Assembly: GCF_027270315.1 (NCBI RefSeq)
Contig: NZ_CP114413.1
Coordinates: forward strand, 7,316,001-7,380,000
Reading direction: 5' to 3'
Origin: Streptomyces cinnabarinus
GTDB taxonomy: Bacteria > Actinomycetota > Actinomycetes > Streptomycetales > Streptomycetaceae
Length of the DNA stretch: 64,000 bases
The position numbers and the translations under genes were made by a program. The stretch's first letter is position 1. Every line of letters starts with the position of its first letter. Under the pieces are notes generated by a model. The model saw nothing but the letters and a program-made list of their open reading frames with translations, was not told the DNA's origin and did no database searches. Positions 23,877 to 32,193 of the stretch are shown here, in pieces.

Positions 23877-24646
23877 GCGGCCACCTCCAGCCGTACGCTC
23901 TCGCCGTGCCCCAGCCGGTGCACCGCCACGCCCGGCGCGCGCTCCGCGGCGAGGCGTACGAACTCATCGCCCGGCGCATGGAACTCATGGGGGCGCACGG
24001 CGTCCATGCCGATGGGCCAGTACGTGCCGTAGTGCACCGGTACCGCGCTGCCCGGCGCGAGCCGGGACAGGGCCTCCGCCGCGCGCCCCGCGTCGAGATG
24101 GCCCTCGCCGAGGTACGGACCCCAGCCGCCCACCGGCAGCAGCGCCACGTCGACCGGGCCGACCTCGTGCGCCATCTCGTCGAACAGGCCGGTGTCCCCG
24201 GCGAAGTAGGTGCGGGCCTCGCCCTCGATGACATAGCCGAGCGCGGGGGAGTGGTGGCGTCCGACGGGCAGCCGCCGTCCGTCGTGCCGGGCGGGCACGG
24301 CCCGTACCCGCAGCGCGCCCACGTCCGTCACCTCGCCGGGCGCCATCTCCGTCACCCGCAGACCGGTGAGCCGGCGCAGCCCCGGTACCGCCCGGGGTGC
24401 GCCCCGGGGCACAAGCAGGCGCGTGCCCTCCGGGAGCCGCGCCAGGGAGGGAACGTGCAGATGGTCGGCGTGCAGATGGGAGACGAGCGCGACGTCCGCA
24501 CGCCAGGCGCCGGGCGGAGGGAGCGCGCCCCGGCGCCTGCGCAGATGCGCGAGCCGGCGTGCGAACAGAGGGTCGGTGAGCACGCGTACGTCCGAGTCGG
24601 CGACCGTGCAGGTGGCGTGACCCCACCAGGTGATCTCCACGGGCAC
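23873..24646 (-). CDS. MBL-fold metal-dependent hydrolase (UlaG-like)
   Basis: 257 residues from GTG at 24646, GGAGG 7 nt upstream. Metal motif SHLHADHLH near 55-63 (HxHxDH), third His in ARHDGRR, bridging Asp in YFAGDTGLF, and final His in VPVHYGTYWP. The opening ITWWGHATC is typical of UlaG/phospholipase-D-like (NAPE-PLD) members. Together with the co-translated DedA protein, action on a phospholipid or phosphate ester is plausible but not shown. TAGGCT upstream on this strand is a good -10 candidate. Confidence 0.88.
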   Translation of the reverse strand: MPVEITWWGHATCTVADSDVRVLTDPLFARRLAHLRRRRGALPPPGAWRADVALVSHLHADHLHVPSLARLPEGTRLLVPRGAPRAVPGLRRLTGLRVTEMAPGEVTDVGALRVRAVPARHDGRRLPVGRHHSPALGYVIEGEARTYFAGDTGLFDEMAHEVGPVDVALLPVGGWGPYLGEGHLDAGRAAEALSRLAPGSAVPVHYGTYWPIGMDAVRPHEFHAPGDEFVRLAAERAPGVAVHRLGHGESVRLEVAA

Positions 24647-24730
24647 CTCTTTGCCTCCTTCGCGCGACTCCCCCGAAGCCTACGGGCAGGAGTAGTGTCG
24701 GCGCCTGAAACCCGGAGGTGAGGGGGCGCC

Positions 24731-25132
24731 ATGGGACCGGTGCGGGTCACGGCGATCGCGAGTCTGACGCCGCTTGAGGAACTGGACGCCGATCCCTTTC
24801 TGGTGGACTCCCGCAGCCAGCACGCGATCTGCGCGCGCTGGGCGGCGGAGCGGGGATACACGGTGAGCCGGGAGCTGCTGGTCCGCGGTCTCAGGCCGGA
24901 CCACTGCGTGCTCTGGGACGGGGTGCGGGCCGGCGTCGACCTGTTCGTCGTGCCCAGCCGGCGGGTGCTGGAGAGCGCGCTGTCCTCCGTGGAGGAGTTC
25001 ACCGCCGAGTGCGCGCGGCGCGGGGTCCGGGTGGAGACGGTGGGCTGCGAGGAGCCCCGCTACGACCGCCAGATGAAGGCCCGGGTGCACCGGCGGCTGT
25101 CGCTGCCGACGGCGGGCTACGACGGGCGTTGA
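24731..25132 (+). CDS. Conserved protein resembling a serine-recombinase N-terminal domain
   Basis: 133 residues. The layout SRSQHAICARWAAERGYTVSRELLVRGLRPDHCVLW...VDLFVVPSRRVLESALSSVEEFTAECARRGVRVETVG follows the resolvase catalytic fold (Q-x-x-x-C/L...G...D-x-hydrophobic...R...L...gv). The N-terminal nucleophile Ser context (YxRvS) is not recognisable, and there is no DNA-binding domain. I recognise it as conserved in Streptomyces but with no assigned function. An inactive or regulatory recombinase-like domain is one reading; chance similarity cannot be excluded. Confidence 0.72.
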   Translation: MGPVRVTAIASLTPLEELDADPFLVDSRSQHAICARWAAERGYTVSRELLVRGLRPDHCVLWDGVRAGVDLFVVPSRRVLESALSSVEEFTAECARRGVRVETVGCEEPRYDRQMKARVHRRLSLPTAGYDGR

Positions 25133-25217
25133 TCGACCCCGGGGTTCCGCACGTCCGTATGACAAGGTGGAGGCAGGCCCGCCTGGTCGATGGGTCGGGA
25201 CGTGAGGTGTACGGGGC

Positions 25218-27284
25218 GTGCTTGGGCGGCGTTGGCGGCGGGTCGCCAGTCAGGTCGGGCGGAGCGTCACCGTGTGGGCGGTGTCCACCCTCACCATGCT
25301 GGTGCTCGCCGGGATCCTGCCGGACTTCCAGCTCCAGTCCGCGGACGGCGACAGCGCCACCCGCATCGCGGTCACCGCGGCCTTCGGCGCCGGTGCCTTC
25401 GGTGTGCTGTCGGCCCTGGCCTGGCCGCTGCTGGTGCGGCTGTTGCTGCTCGTGCCCGCGCTCGTCCTCGGGCTGCTGGTCTTCTTCCTCAACGGCGCCC
25501 TCCTACTGGTCGCCCTGCGGCTGAACCCCGCCGAGCGCGGCGGCGCCGCCTGGGAGACCGCCGTGGTGGTCGCGGCCGTGATGTCGGCCGTCGCCTCCGC
25601 CACCGGCGCCGCCCTCGCCGTACGCGACGACGACGCCTATCGGCGCCGGCTGTACCGGCTCGCCGACCGGCGACGGGGCAGCGGGCCGCCCTGTCCGTCC
25701 ACGCCCGGGACCGTGTTCCTGCAGCTCGACGGCGTGGGGCACGAGGTGTTGCGGGACGCCCTCGACAAGGGGCTGATGCCGACCCTGGCCCGCTGGACGG
25801 ACGGCGACCGGCCCACCCACCGGCTGACCCCCTGGCGCACCGACTGGTCCAGCCAGACCGGCGCCAGCCAGCTCGGCATCCTGCACGGCAGCAACCACGA
25901 CGTCCCCGCCTTCCGCTGGTACGAGAAGGAGAGCCGGGAGGTGATGGTCTGCAACCGCCCGACCAGCGCCGCCGAACTCCAGCGCCGCGCCGTGACGGCC
26001 ACCGGCGACGGCGGACTGCTCACCCTCGACGGCGCCAGCCGCGGCAACCTCTTCAGCGGCGGCGCCGAGGAGCAGGCGCTGGTGCTGTCCATCGCGACCC
26101 GGCGCCGCAGCCGCGAGAACCGCTCCCGGGCGGGCTACTTCGCCTACTTCTCCGACCCGGCGAACGCGGTGCGCACCGCGCTGTCGTTCGTCGCCGAGGT
26201 GGGCCGGGAGATCGGCCAGTCCACCCGGGCCCGGCTGGGCAGGACCCGCCCGAGGGTCTCGCGCGGCGGCCTCTACCCCTTCGTCCGGGCCTTCGCGACC
26301 GTCGTCGAGCGGGACGTCGTCGTCGCCGCGGTGATGGGCGACATGCTCGCGGGCCGCTCCGCCGTCTACGCCGACCTGGTCGCCTACGACGAGGTCGCCC
26401 ACCACTCCGGGCCGGCCGGCCGGGACGCCGAGAAGGTCCTCCAGCGTCTGGACCGGGCACTGGAACTGATCGAGAACGTCGCCGAGCACGCCCCGCGGCC
26501 GTACCGGATCGTGGTGCTGTCCGACCACGGCCAGAGCCCCGGGGAGACCTTCCGCACCCGCTACGGACTCACCCTCGGCGACCTGGTGCGAGCCGGCTGC
26601 GGACTGCCCGTGCCGCGCCGGGCCCGGCGCACCCACAGCGGCGCGGAGGCCCGTACGGCCGTGCGGGCCGCCCTGCGCATCCCGGTCGAGGAGCGCGGTG
26701 AGAGGCAGCGCCCCGACCGGCACTCCGAGCCGATCGTGCTGGCCTCCGGCAACCTCGGCCTGGTCTCCTTCCCGGACGTCCCGCACCGGATGACCAAGGA
26801 GGAGATCGACGCCCGCCACCCCGCGCTGCTGACCACCCTCGCCAACCACCCCGGCATCGGCTTCCTGCTGGTGCGCAGCGAACTGCACGGCGGGGTCGTG
26901 CTCGGCCCGTTCGGCACCGAGATCCCGCTGGACCGCCTGGACCAGGACCCGGGACCGCTCGCCGCCTTCGGGCCCGGCGCCGCGGACGCCGTGCGGCGCA
27001 CCCACTCCTTCCCGCACACCGCCGACATCATGGTCAACTCCATGCACGACCCCACCGACGGCGAAGTCCTCGCCTTCGAGGAGCAGATCGGCTCCCACGG
27101 CGGACTCGGCGGCGCCCAGGGCCGGCCCTTCCTGCTGTCACCCCTCGCCCTGTCCGCGCCGGTCGCGGACGGCACGGACCTGGTCGGCGCCGAGCAGGTG
27201 CACCACGTCCTGCGCCGCTGGCTGAGCGAGTCCGACGGGCCCCAAGTGCCGTTGGAGACCGAGGCGGAGGAACGGGCGGCCTGA
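25218..27284 (+). CDS. Phage-holin-IV-like membrane domain fused to a phosphodiesterase/alkaline-phosphatase domain
   Basis: 688 residues from GTG at 25218. Residues about 15-140 contain four hydrophobic spans (WAVSTLTMLVLAGILPDF, the AFGVLSALAWPLLVRLLLLVPALVLGLLVF region and others) as in the mycobacterial-type holin IV superfamily. From about 160 comes an alkaline-phosphatase-superfamily domain: VFLQLDGVGHEVLRDALDKGLMPTLARW gives the first metal Asp, DWSSQTGASQLGILHG the nucleophile Thr/Ser region, AYDEVAHHSGP and VVLSDHGQSPGETF the remaining Asp/His ligands. It probably hydrolyses an exported phospho-compound at the membrane. No lysin is adjacent, so it is not a phage lysis cassette. Such fusions are known in Streptomyces annotations. 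Confidence 0.88.
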   Translation: MLGRRWRRVASQVGRSVTVWAVSTLTMLVLAGILPDFQLQSADGDSATRIAVTAAFGAGAFGVLSALAWPLLVRLLLLVPALVLGLLVFFLNGALLLVALRLNPAERGGAAWETAVVVAAVMSAVASATGAALAVRDDDAYRRRLYRLADRRRGSGPPCPSTPGTVFLQLDGVGHEVLRDALDKGLMPTLARWTDGDRPTHRLTPWRTDWSSQTGASQLGILHGSNHDVPAFRWYEKESREVMVCNRPTSAAELQRRAVTATGDGGLLTLDGASRGNLFSGGAEEQALVLSIATRRRSRENRSRAGYFAYFSDPANAVRTALSFVAEVGREIGQSTRARLGRTRPRVSRGGLYPFVRAFATVVERDVVVAAVMGDMLAGRSAVYADLVAYDEVAHHSGPAGRDAEKVLQRLDRALELIENVAEHAPRPYRIVVLSDHGQSPGETFRTRYGLTLGDLVRAGCGLPVPRRARRTHSGAEARTAVRAALRIPVEERGERQRPDRHSEPIVLASGNLGLVSFPDVPHRMTKEEIDARHPALLTTLANHPGIGFLLVRSELHGGVVLGPFGTEIPLDRLDQDPGPLAAFGPGAADAVRRTHSFPHTADIMVNSMHDPTDGEVLAFEEQIGSHGGLGGAQGRPFLLSPLALSAPVADGTDLVGAEQVHHVLRRWLSESDGPQVPLETEAEERAA

Positions 27285-27317
27285 AAACCGGGTGCGTCAA
27301 AACGGTCGTACACCCAC

Positions 27318-27347
27318 ACTGTTCGCAGTCGAAATCGCTCGAACAGT
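27318..27347. promoter_or_regulatory. 30-bp dyad upstream of the MoxR gene
   Basis: ACTGTTCG and CGAACAGT form perfect 8-bp arms around 14 nt. The dyad ends 3 nt before the GAGGAG ribosome site at 27351-27356. It could be an operator or a translation-controlling hairpin. Confidence 0.5.
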
Positions 27348-27364
27348 CTTGAGGAGTCCCTGCT

Positions 27365-28426
27365 TTGCAGGCTGCCGTCACCGTCACCCCCGCCCGTCTT
27401 CCCGACCTCCTGCTCGGCCTCGCCACCGTGCGGCCGGTGTTCGTCTGGGGTGCCCCCGGTATCGGGAAGTCCTCCCTGGTGCGGGACTTCGCCGAGTCGC
27501 TCGGCCTGGAGTGCGTCAGCCTGCTCGGCACCCAGCTCGCGCCCGAGGACCTGATCGGCGTGCCGCAGATCCGCGACGGGCGGTCGGTGTTCTGCCCGCC
27601 GGAGACCATCGCCCGGGACGAGCCGTACTGCCTCTTCCTGGACGAGCTGAACGCGGCCACGCCGGATGTGCAGAAGGCGTTCTACTCGCTGATCCTGGAC
27701 CGCCGGATCGGCAACTACGAGCTGCCCAAGGGGTCGATCGTCATCGGCGCCGGCAACCGCGCCACCGACAACGCGCTGGCCCGCCCCATCGCCTCCGCGC
27801 TCGTCAACCGCCTCACCCATGTGCACCTGGAGGCGTCCCCGAAGGACTGGCTGGTCTGGGCCGCTAACCACGACGTCCACCCCTGGGTGGTGGACCACCT
27901 CACCGACCGGCCCGACCATCTGTGGTCCAAGCCGCCCAAGACCGAGGAGCCGTTCTCCACGCCCCGCTCCTGGCACATGCTCTCCGACGCCCTGCACTCC
28001 TTCGGCCGGAACCTGGACGAGGAGACCCTGAAGGTCCTCGCGCACGGCACGCTGACGCCCGTCCACGCGACCGCGTTCTGCGGCTACGTCAAGATCGTGC
28101 GCAGCCAGTTCGGGATCGAGGCGATCATCAAGGGCGACGCCCGCTGGCCGAACCGGCCGGCGGACCGGGACCTGCTCTACTACCTCGCCGACTCCTTCCG
28201 CGGCCGGCTGGTCAAGGAACTGCCCGCCAGCAAGGAGCACATGTCGGCGAGCGGCCGGCAGACCGCCTACCGCGCCAAGTCGCTGCTCGTGCAGCTCGCG
28301 GAGATCTCCGTCGAGGTCGCCCAGACCGTCATCGCCTCCGACGCCGACGGCAACCCCGTGCTGCCCTCCTGGTTCCTCGTCGAGGCGGCGCGGGACATGC
28401 CCCGGCTGGTGGAGGCGCGCCGGTGA
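27365..28426 (+). CDS. MoxR-type AAA+ ATPase
   Basis: 353 residues. The start is TTG at 27365, supported by GAGGAG 8 nt upstream. Walker A GAPGIGKSS near 30-38, Walker B YCLFLDELNAAT, sensor region VIGAGNRATDN and Arg-finger region ASALVNRLTHVHLEA. MoxR ATPases act as chaperones that mature or insert cofactors into partner complexes, usually with a VWA protein. Here the stop overlaps the GTG of a VWA/metallopeptidase-like protein (GTGA), the typical partner. No third structural partner is obvious nearby. Confidence 0.9.
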   Translation: MQAAVTVTPARLPDLLLGLATVRPVFVWGAPGIGKSSLVRDFAESLGLECVSLLGTQLAPEDLIGVPQIRDGRSVFCPPETIARDEPYCLFLDELNAATPDVQKAFYSLILDRRIGNYELPKGSIVIGAGNRATDNALARPIASALVNRLTHVHLEASPKDWLVWAANHDVHPWVVDHLTDRPDHLWSKPPKTEEPFSTPRSWHMLSDALHSFGRNLDEETLKVLAHGTLTPVHATAFCGYVKIVRSQFGIEAIIKGDARWPNRPADRDLLYYLADSFRGRLVKELPASKEHMSASGRQTAYRAKSLLVQLAEISVEVAQTVIASDADGNPVLPSWFLVEAARDMPRLVEARR

Positions 28427-30213
28427 GCCGCGACCGGCCGAAGAAGCGGGACCGCGCGGCGGAGGCCTTCGCCGAGGGCATGCGGCTGGTGCGGCTCAAC
28501 CCGGCGCTGGCCGCCGTGGAGTTCGACGTCTGCCGTCAGGAGGACTGCGAGCACTCCCCGCGCGAGGGCCTCGTCCGCGTCAGCTCCTCCGCCGCCCTGC
28601 ACGTCCACCCCGATCGGCTCGCCGAACCGGCCGCCTGGGCCTGGGCGCTCGCCCACGCGATCCTCCACCTCGGCTTCGGCCATGTCCCGGCCGCCAAGGG
28701 CGTCCGGGTGCAGCCCGACCGCGCGGACCTCGCCGCCCGCTGCGTCGTCGTCAACCGCTTCCTGCTGGGCTTCCCCATCGGGCGGACCCCGGAGAGCCTC
28801 CCCGGCGCATACCCGGACGGCGACGAGGAGCAGCTCGCCGCCCGCTGGCGCCGGGACGGCATCCCGGCCGCGTACGAGCGCTGCGGCACCGCGGGCGACG
28901 AGGCGGACCTGCACCTGGTGGAGTGGAACGGCTGGTACGGACAGCCGCCCGACCATCAGCTGGCCTTCGCGACCGCGCTGACCCGCACCATGTCCGCAGC
29001 GATGGACATGGCGGGCGGCCGCCGCGACAGCCTGACCGGTGAGGTGGTCGCGCCGCGCCCCTGGCAGCGCGCCCTGAGCTGGTTCATCTCCTCCTACCCG
29101 CTGCTCGCCGGGATCGCGGCCGGCGTCAAGCTGATCGCCGACGCCGAACTCACGCGCGCCCACGGCATCTCCGTCGCCGCGGTGAACGCCGAGGCGGGCG
29201 AGATCTACGTCAACCCGCTGCGCACCTTCGAGGACGAGGAGTGGCGGTTCATCCTCGCCCACGAGATGCTGCACGCCGCCCTGCGCCACGGCGACCGCTG
29301 CGGCACCCGCGACCCCTACCTCTTCAACGTCGCCTGCGACTACGTCATCAACGGCTGGCTCAAGGAGATGGACGTAGGCACCATGCCCGAGGGCCTGCTC
29401 TACGACGCCCGGCTCGCGGGTCTGTCCGCCGAGGAGGTCTACGACCGGCTCGCCGGTGACCTGCGCCGGATGCGGCGCCTGTCCACCCTGCGCGGCAAGG
29501 GCGTCGGCGACATCCTCGGCGCCCCGCTGTGCCCGCCCCGCGACTACGTCGACCTCGATGAGTTCTACCGCCGCGGCCTCTACCAGGGCCTGGACCTGCA
29601 CCAGCGGCAGGAACGCGGCTTCCTGCCCGGCGGCCTGGTCGAGGAGATCCGCGCGCTGAGTCATCCGCCGCTGCCCTGGGACGCGCAACTGGCCCGCTGG
29701 TTCGACGAGTTCGTGCCCCGCCCGGAGCCGGTACGGACGTACGCGCGGCCCGCTCGCCGACAGGCCTCCACGCCCGACATCCCGCGCGCGGGACGGTACT
29801 TCCCGCCCGAGGAGATCGCCCGCTGCACCTTCGGCGTGGTCCTGGACACCTCCGGCTCCATGAGCCGGGAGCTGCTCGGCAAGGCGCTCGGCGCCATCGC
29901 CTCCTACGCCGAGGCCCGGGACGTGCCGGCGGCGCGCGTGGTGTTCTGCGACGCCGCCCCGCACGACGCCGGGTATGTGCCGGTCACCGAGATCGCCGGG
30001 CGGGTGCGGGTGCACGGCCGGGGCGGCACGGTGCTCCAGCCGGGCATCGATCTGCTGCACCGCGCCGACGACTTCCCGCCCGGGGCGCCGGTCCTGGTCA
30101 TCACGGACGGCTGGTGCGACGTGCTGCGGGTGCGGCGCGAGCACGCCTACCTCGTTCCGCAGGGCGCCCGGCTGCCGTTCACCCCACGCGGGCCGGTCTT
30201 CCGGGTGAGCTGA
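28423..30213 (+). CDS. VWA-like protein with HExxH motif (DUF2201 type), MoxR partner
   Basis: 596 residues from GTG at 28423. Central zinc-peptidase-like helix FILAHEMLHAALRH (HEMLH at 280-284) followed by NVACDYVINGWL, as in the DUF2201 N-terminal domain. A similar but broken first copy WALAHAILHLGFGH (about 66-79) precedes it. The C-terminal VWA domain has the metal site DTSGSMS (Asp475, Ser477, Ser479), later GRGGTVLQPG and ITDGWCDV. It is translated together with the MoxR ATPase, so the pair should work as one machine, perhaps for metal insertion or protein remodelling. Whether HExxH is catalytic is unknown. The protein is cytoplasmic (no signal or membrane span). Confidence 0.88.
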   Translation: MSRDRPKKRDRAAEAFAEGMRLVRLNPALAAVEFDVCRQEDCEHSPREGLVRVSSSAALHVHPDRLAEPAAWAWALAHAILHLGFGHVPAAKGVRVQPDRADLAARCVVVNRFLLGFPIGRTPESLPGAYPDGDEEQLAARWRRDGIPAAYERCGTAGDEADLHLVEWNGWYGQPPDHQLAFATALTRTMSAAMDMAGGRRDSLTGEVVAPRPWQRALSWFISSYPLLAGIAAGVKLIADAELTRAHGISVAAVNAEAGEIYVNPLRTFEDEEWRFILAHEMLHAALRHGDRCGTRDPYLFNVACDYVINGWLKEMDVGTMPEGLLYDARLAGLSAEEVYDRLAGDLRRMRRLSTLRGKGVGDILGAPLCPPRDYVDLDEFYRRGLYQGLDLHQRQERGFLPGGLVEEIRALSHPPLPWDAQLARWFDEFVPRPEPVRTYARPARRQASTPDIPRAGRYFPPEEIARCTFGVVLDTSGSMSRELLGKALGAIASYAEARDVPAARVVFCDAAPHDAGYVPVTEIAGRVRVHGRGGTVLQPGIDLLHRADDFPPGAPVLVITDGWCDVLRVRREHAYLVPQGARLPFTPRGPVFRVS

Positions 30214-30277
30214 GCCGGAATGTGATCGGATGGTGCACACGGACCCCGAACACGGGACCTCACTGAAGGGATTCATC

Positions 30278-30706
30278 GTGGCAACCACGCGCTCCGCACA
30301 CACCGTGTGGGAAGGCAACCTGCTCAAGGGCAACGGCGTCGTCACCTTCGACTCCTCCGGCGCCATCGCCGCACAGCCGGTGTCGTGGCCCTCGCGCGCC
30401 GAGGCCGCCAACGGCAAGACCAGCCCCGAGGAGCTGATCGCGGCGGCGCACTCCAGCTGCTACTGCATGGCCTTCTCCAACGGCCTGGACAAGGCGGGCA
30501 CCCCGCCCACCAAGCTGGTCACCTCCGCCGACGTGACCTTCCAGCCGGGCGAGGGCATCACCGGTATCCACCTCACCGTCGAGGGCACGGTGCCCGGCAT
30601 CAGCGAGGCGGACTTCCTCGCCGCCGCCGAGGACGCCAAGGCCAACTGCCCGGTCAGCCAGGCCCTCAAGGCCGTTCCGATCACCCTGACCGCCAAGCTC
30701 GCCTGA
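30278..30706 (+). CDS. OsmC/Ohr family peroxiredoxin
   Basis: 142 residues from GTG at 30278, with GAAGGG upstream. Family pattern: SAHTVWEGNLLKGNGVVTFDSSG, PEELIAAAHSSCYCMAFS with the first catalytic Cys, and ANCPVSQAL with the second. These thiol enzymes reduce organic hydroperoxides in dimeric form. The protein has an extra Cys two residues after the first. It has its own hairpin terminator at 30725-30755. Confidence 0.92.
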   Translation: MATTRSAHTVWEGNLLKGNGVVTFDSSGAIAAQPVSWPSRAEAANGKTSPEELIAAAHSSCYCMAFSNGLDKAGTPPTKLVTSADVTFQPGEGITGIHLTVEGTVPGISEADFLAAAEDAKANCPVSQALKAVPITLTAKLA

Positions 30707-30724
30707 ACAACGAGGATCATGGTC

Positions 30725-30755
30725 GCGCAGGCCGCCCGTCACGGGCTGCCTGCGC
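30725..30755 (+). terminator. Intrinsic terminator after osmC
   Basis: Outer stem GCGCAGGC/GCCTGCGC and inner CCCG/CGGG around a 3-nt loop, followed by the T-rich GCTGTTTGTTC. Confidence 0.75.
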
Positions 30756-30773
30756 GCTGTTTGTTCGGGGTAT
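30748..30773 (+). promoter_or_regulatory. SigB-type promoter candidate for the CorA-like gene
   Basis: GCCT, 16 nt, GGGTAT fits GNNT-N14-16-GGGTAC/T and lies 33 nt before the ATG at 30806. It overlaps the right arm of the osmC terminator. Weak evidence. Confidence 0.3.
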
Positions 30774-30805
30774 GAGATGGACGCCGATGACTCGAAGGGA
30801 ACGCG

Positions 30806-32188
30806 ATGGCGACGGGAACGGCGGGCGGTCGTGCGGTACTTGACTCCGGAGCCCGGGAACTCACCCGTATCCTGCTGTTGTTCAGTCTGGGCTGCCGGGT
30901 GCGCCCGCCGGAGCTAGGCGCCGAGGCCCTTGTCGACCGGTTCCGGTTCGGCCGGTTCAGGCCGCATCTGGAGTCCGGCGAGTCGGTGCTGCCGGTGCCG
31001 GTGCTGGCCGAGCGGATAGCCCCGGGCGACCTGCGACTGCCGGGCGGCGACCACGGTCTGACCCTCACCGGAGTCGACCTCCTCGTCGTCGCCACCCCGC
31101 GCGGGGACGCCACTCTGCTGCTGGACTGCGAGTTCGCGGGGGACACCGACGGGCTCGCCGTCGCCTCCTGGCTCGCCACCACCTGCTTCGACCGGGCGGA
31201 CCTGAACTGGGGCGACCGTCCGCTCCTGGAGGTCCTCAGGACCCGTCTGGGACTGACGGAACCGCTCACCTTCGGCCTGAACGTACATCAACTCGTCTTC
31301 CCCGGCGGCCGGTTGCGCACCGAGCTGCTCGCCCAGGCCGACGAGACCCGCCAGGCGACCCTGCTGAACGGCATCGTCTACCGGGGCATGATGCCGGCCC
31401 GGGGCGCCGACCGGCTCACGGTCAGCGTGCCGCCCAACCTCAAGAACCACGGCGTCACCCTCTCCGCGCACGGCCGCGGCGTCTCCGTCCAGGCGGGCTG
31501 GGCCTTACACGTGGAGAACGGGCTGGCCGTGGTCGCCCTCGGCATGATCTCCGCCCTGGCCGTGCTCCAGCGCACCCGGCTCGCGGCCTTCGCGATGATG
31601 AAGGAGAACGAGCAGGCGCTGACCGACTCGCCCTCCGAGGTCCGCACCCTGATCTCCCGCCTCTCCGACGGCGTGAACGAGCTCCAGCTGGACCTCGCCT
31701 TCGGCGTCGAGGCGTACGTCGACAGCCTGCTGATCCCGGAGATGCTCATGGAGGGCTTCCAGTCCTCGCTGCGCGACACCCTCGGCATCCGCGACAGCCT
31801 CGACAACTCCGCCCGCATGGTCGAGCGGCTCACCTCCGTCATCAACGCCCGCTCCGCGGCCCTGGACGCAGCCCTCGCCGAACGCGACGAGCGACAGAAC
31901 CGCATCGTCTCCGCGCTGGTCACGGCGGCCACCCTGATCGCCCTGCCGCCGACGCTGCTGCTCGCGTTCTTCGGGGTGAACGCCACCGACGTCGACGACG
32001 GCCGCTCCATCCTCGACGTCGGCCGCTACGGCACCGCGTACGCTCTGGCCTGGCTGCCCTTCGTCGTCCTGGTCGTGATCGGCTACCTCCTGCTCCGCAG
32101 GGTCAGCCGAGGGCCCGGCAGCCTGCTGACCGGCTCCGGCGACCCGACCGCTCCGGTGCCCGCACCTCGTACCTCATCCGGGAGTTGA
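30806..32188 (+). CDS. CorA-like membrane protein with GVN in place of GMN
   Basis: 460 residues. A large N-terminal soluble part is followed by a long helical region about 245-375 (RTRLAAFAMMKENEQALTD...EAYVDSLLIPEML...LDAALAERDERQNRI) and two C-terminal membrane spans about 370-390 and 408-430. The first span ends FFGVN at 388-392, where CorA metal channels carry GMN. The overall architecture therefore resembles the 2-TM-GxN class, but the N-terminal domain is not one I recognise. It could be a divergent divalent-cation channel. Four nt separate its stop from the GDPD start, so they form an operon. Confidence 0.7.
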   Translation: MATGTAGGRAVLDSGARELTRILLLFSLGCRVRPPELGAEALVDRFRFGRFRPHLESGESVLPVPVLAERIAPGDLRLPGGDHGLTLTGVDLLVVATPRGDATLLLDCEFAGDTDGLAVASWLATTCFDRADLNWGDRPLLEVLRTRLGLTEPLTFGLNVHQLVFPGGRLRTELLAQADETRQATLLNGIVYRGMMPARGADRLTVSVPPNLKNHGVTLSAHGRGVSVQAGWALHVENGLAVVALGMISALAVLQRTRLAAFAMMKENEQALTDSPSEVRTLISRLSDGVNELQLDLAFGVEAYVDSLLIPEMLMEGFQSSLRDTLGIRDSLDNSARMVERLTSVINARSAALDAALAERDERQNRIVSALVTAATLIALPPTLLLAFFGVNATDVDDGRSILDVGRYGTAYALAWLPFVVLVVIGYLLLRRVSRGPGSLLTGSGDPTAPVPAPRTSSGS

Positions 32189-32193
32189 CCACC

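Noticed and set aside
25218..27284. Phage lysis cassette or prophage remnant
   Set aside because: The holin-like part is fused to a phosphatase domain, and no endolysin, capsid, integrase or attachment site is present.
27318..27347. SOS (LexA) box before the MoxR gene
   Set aside because: The actinobacterial box is CGAAC-N4-GTTCG; here the half-sites are in the opposite order and 14 nt apart.
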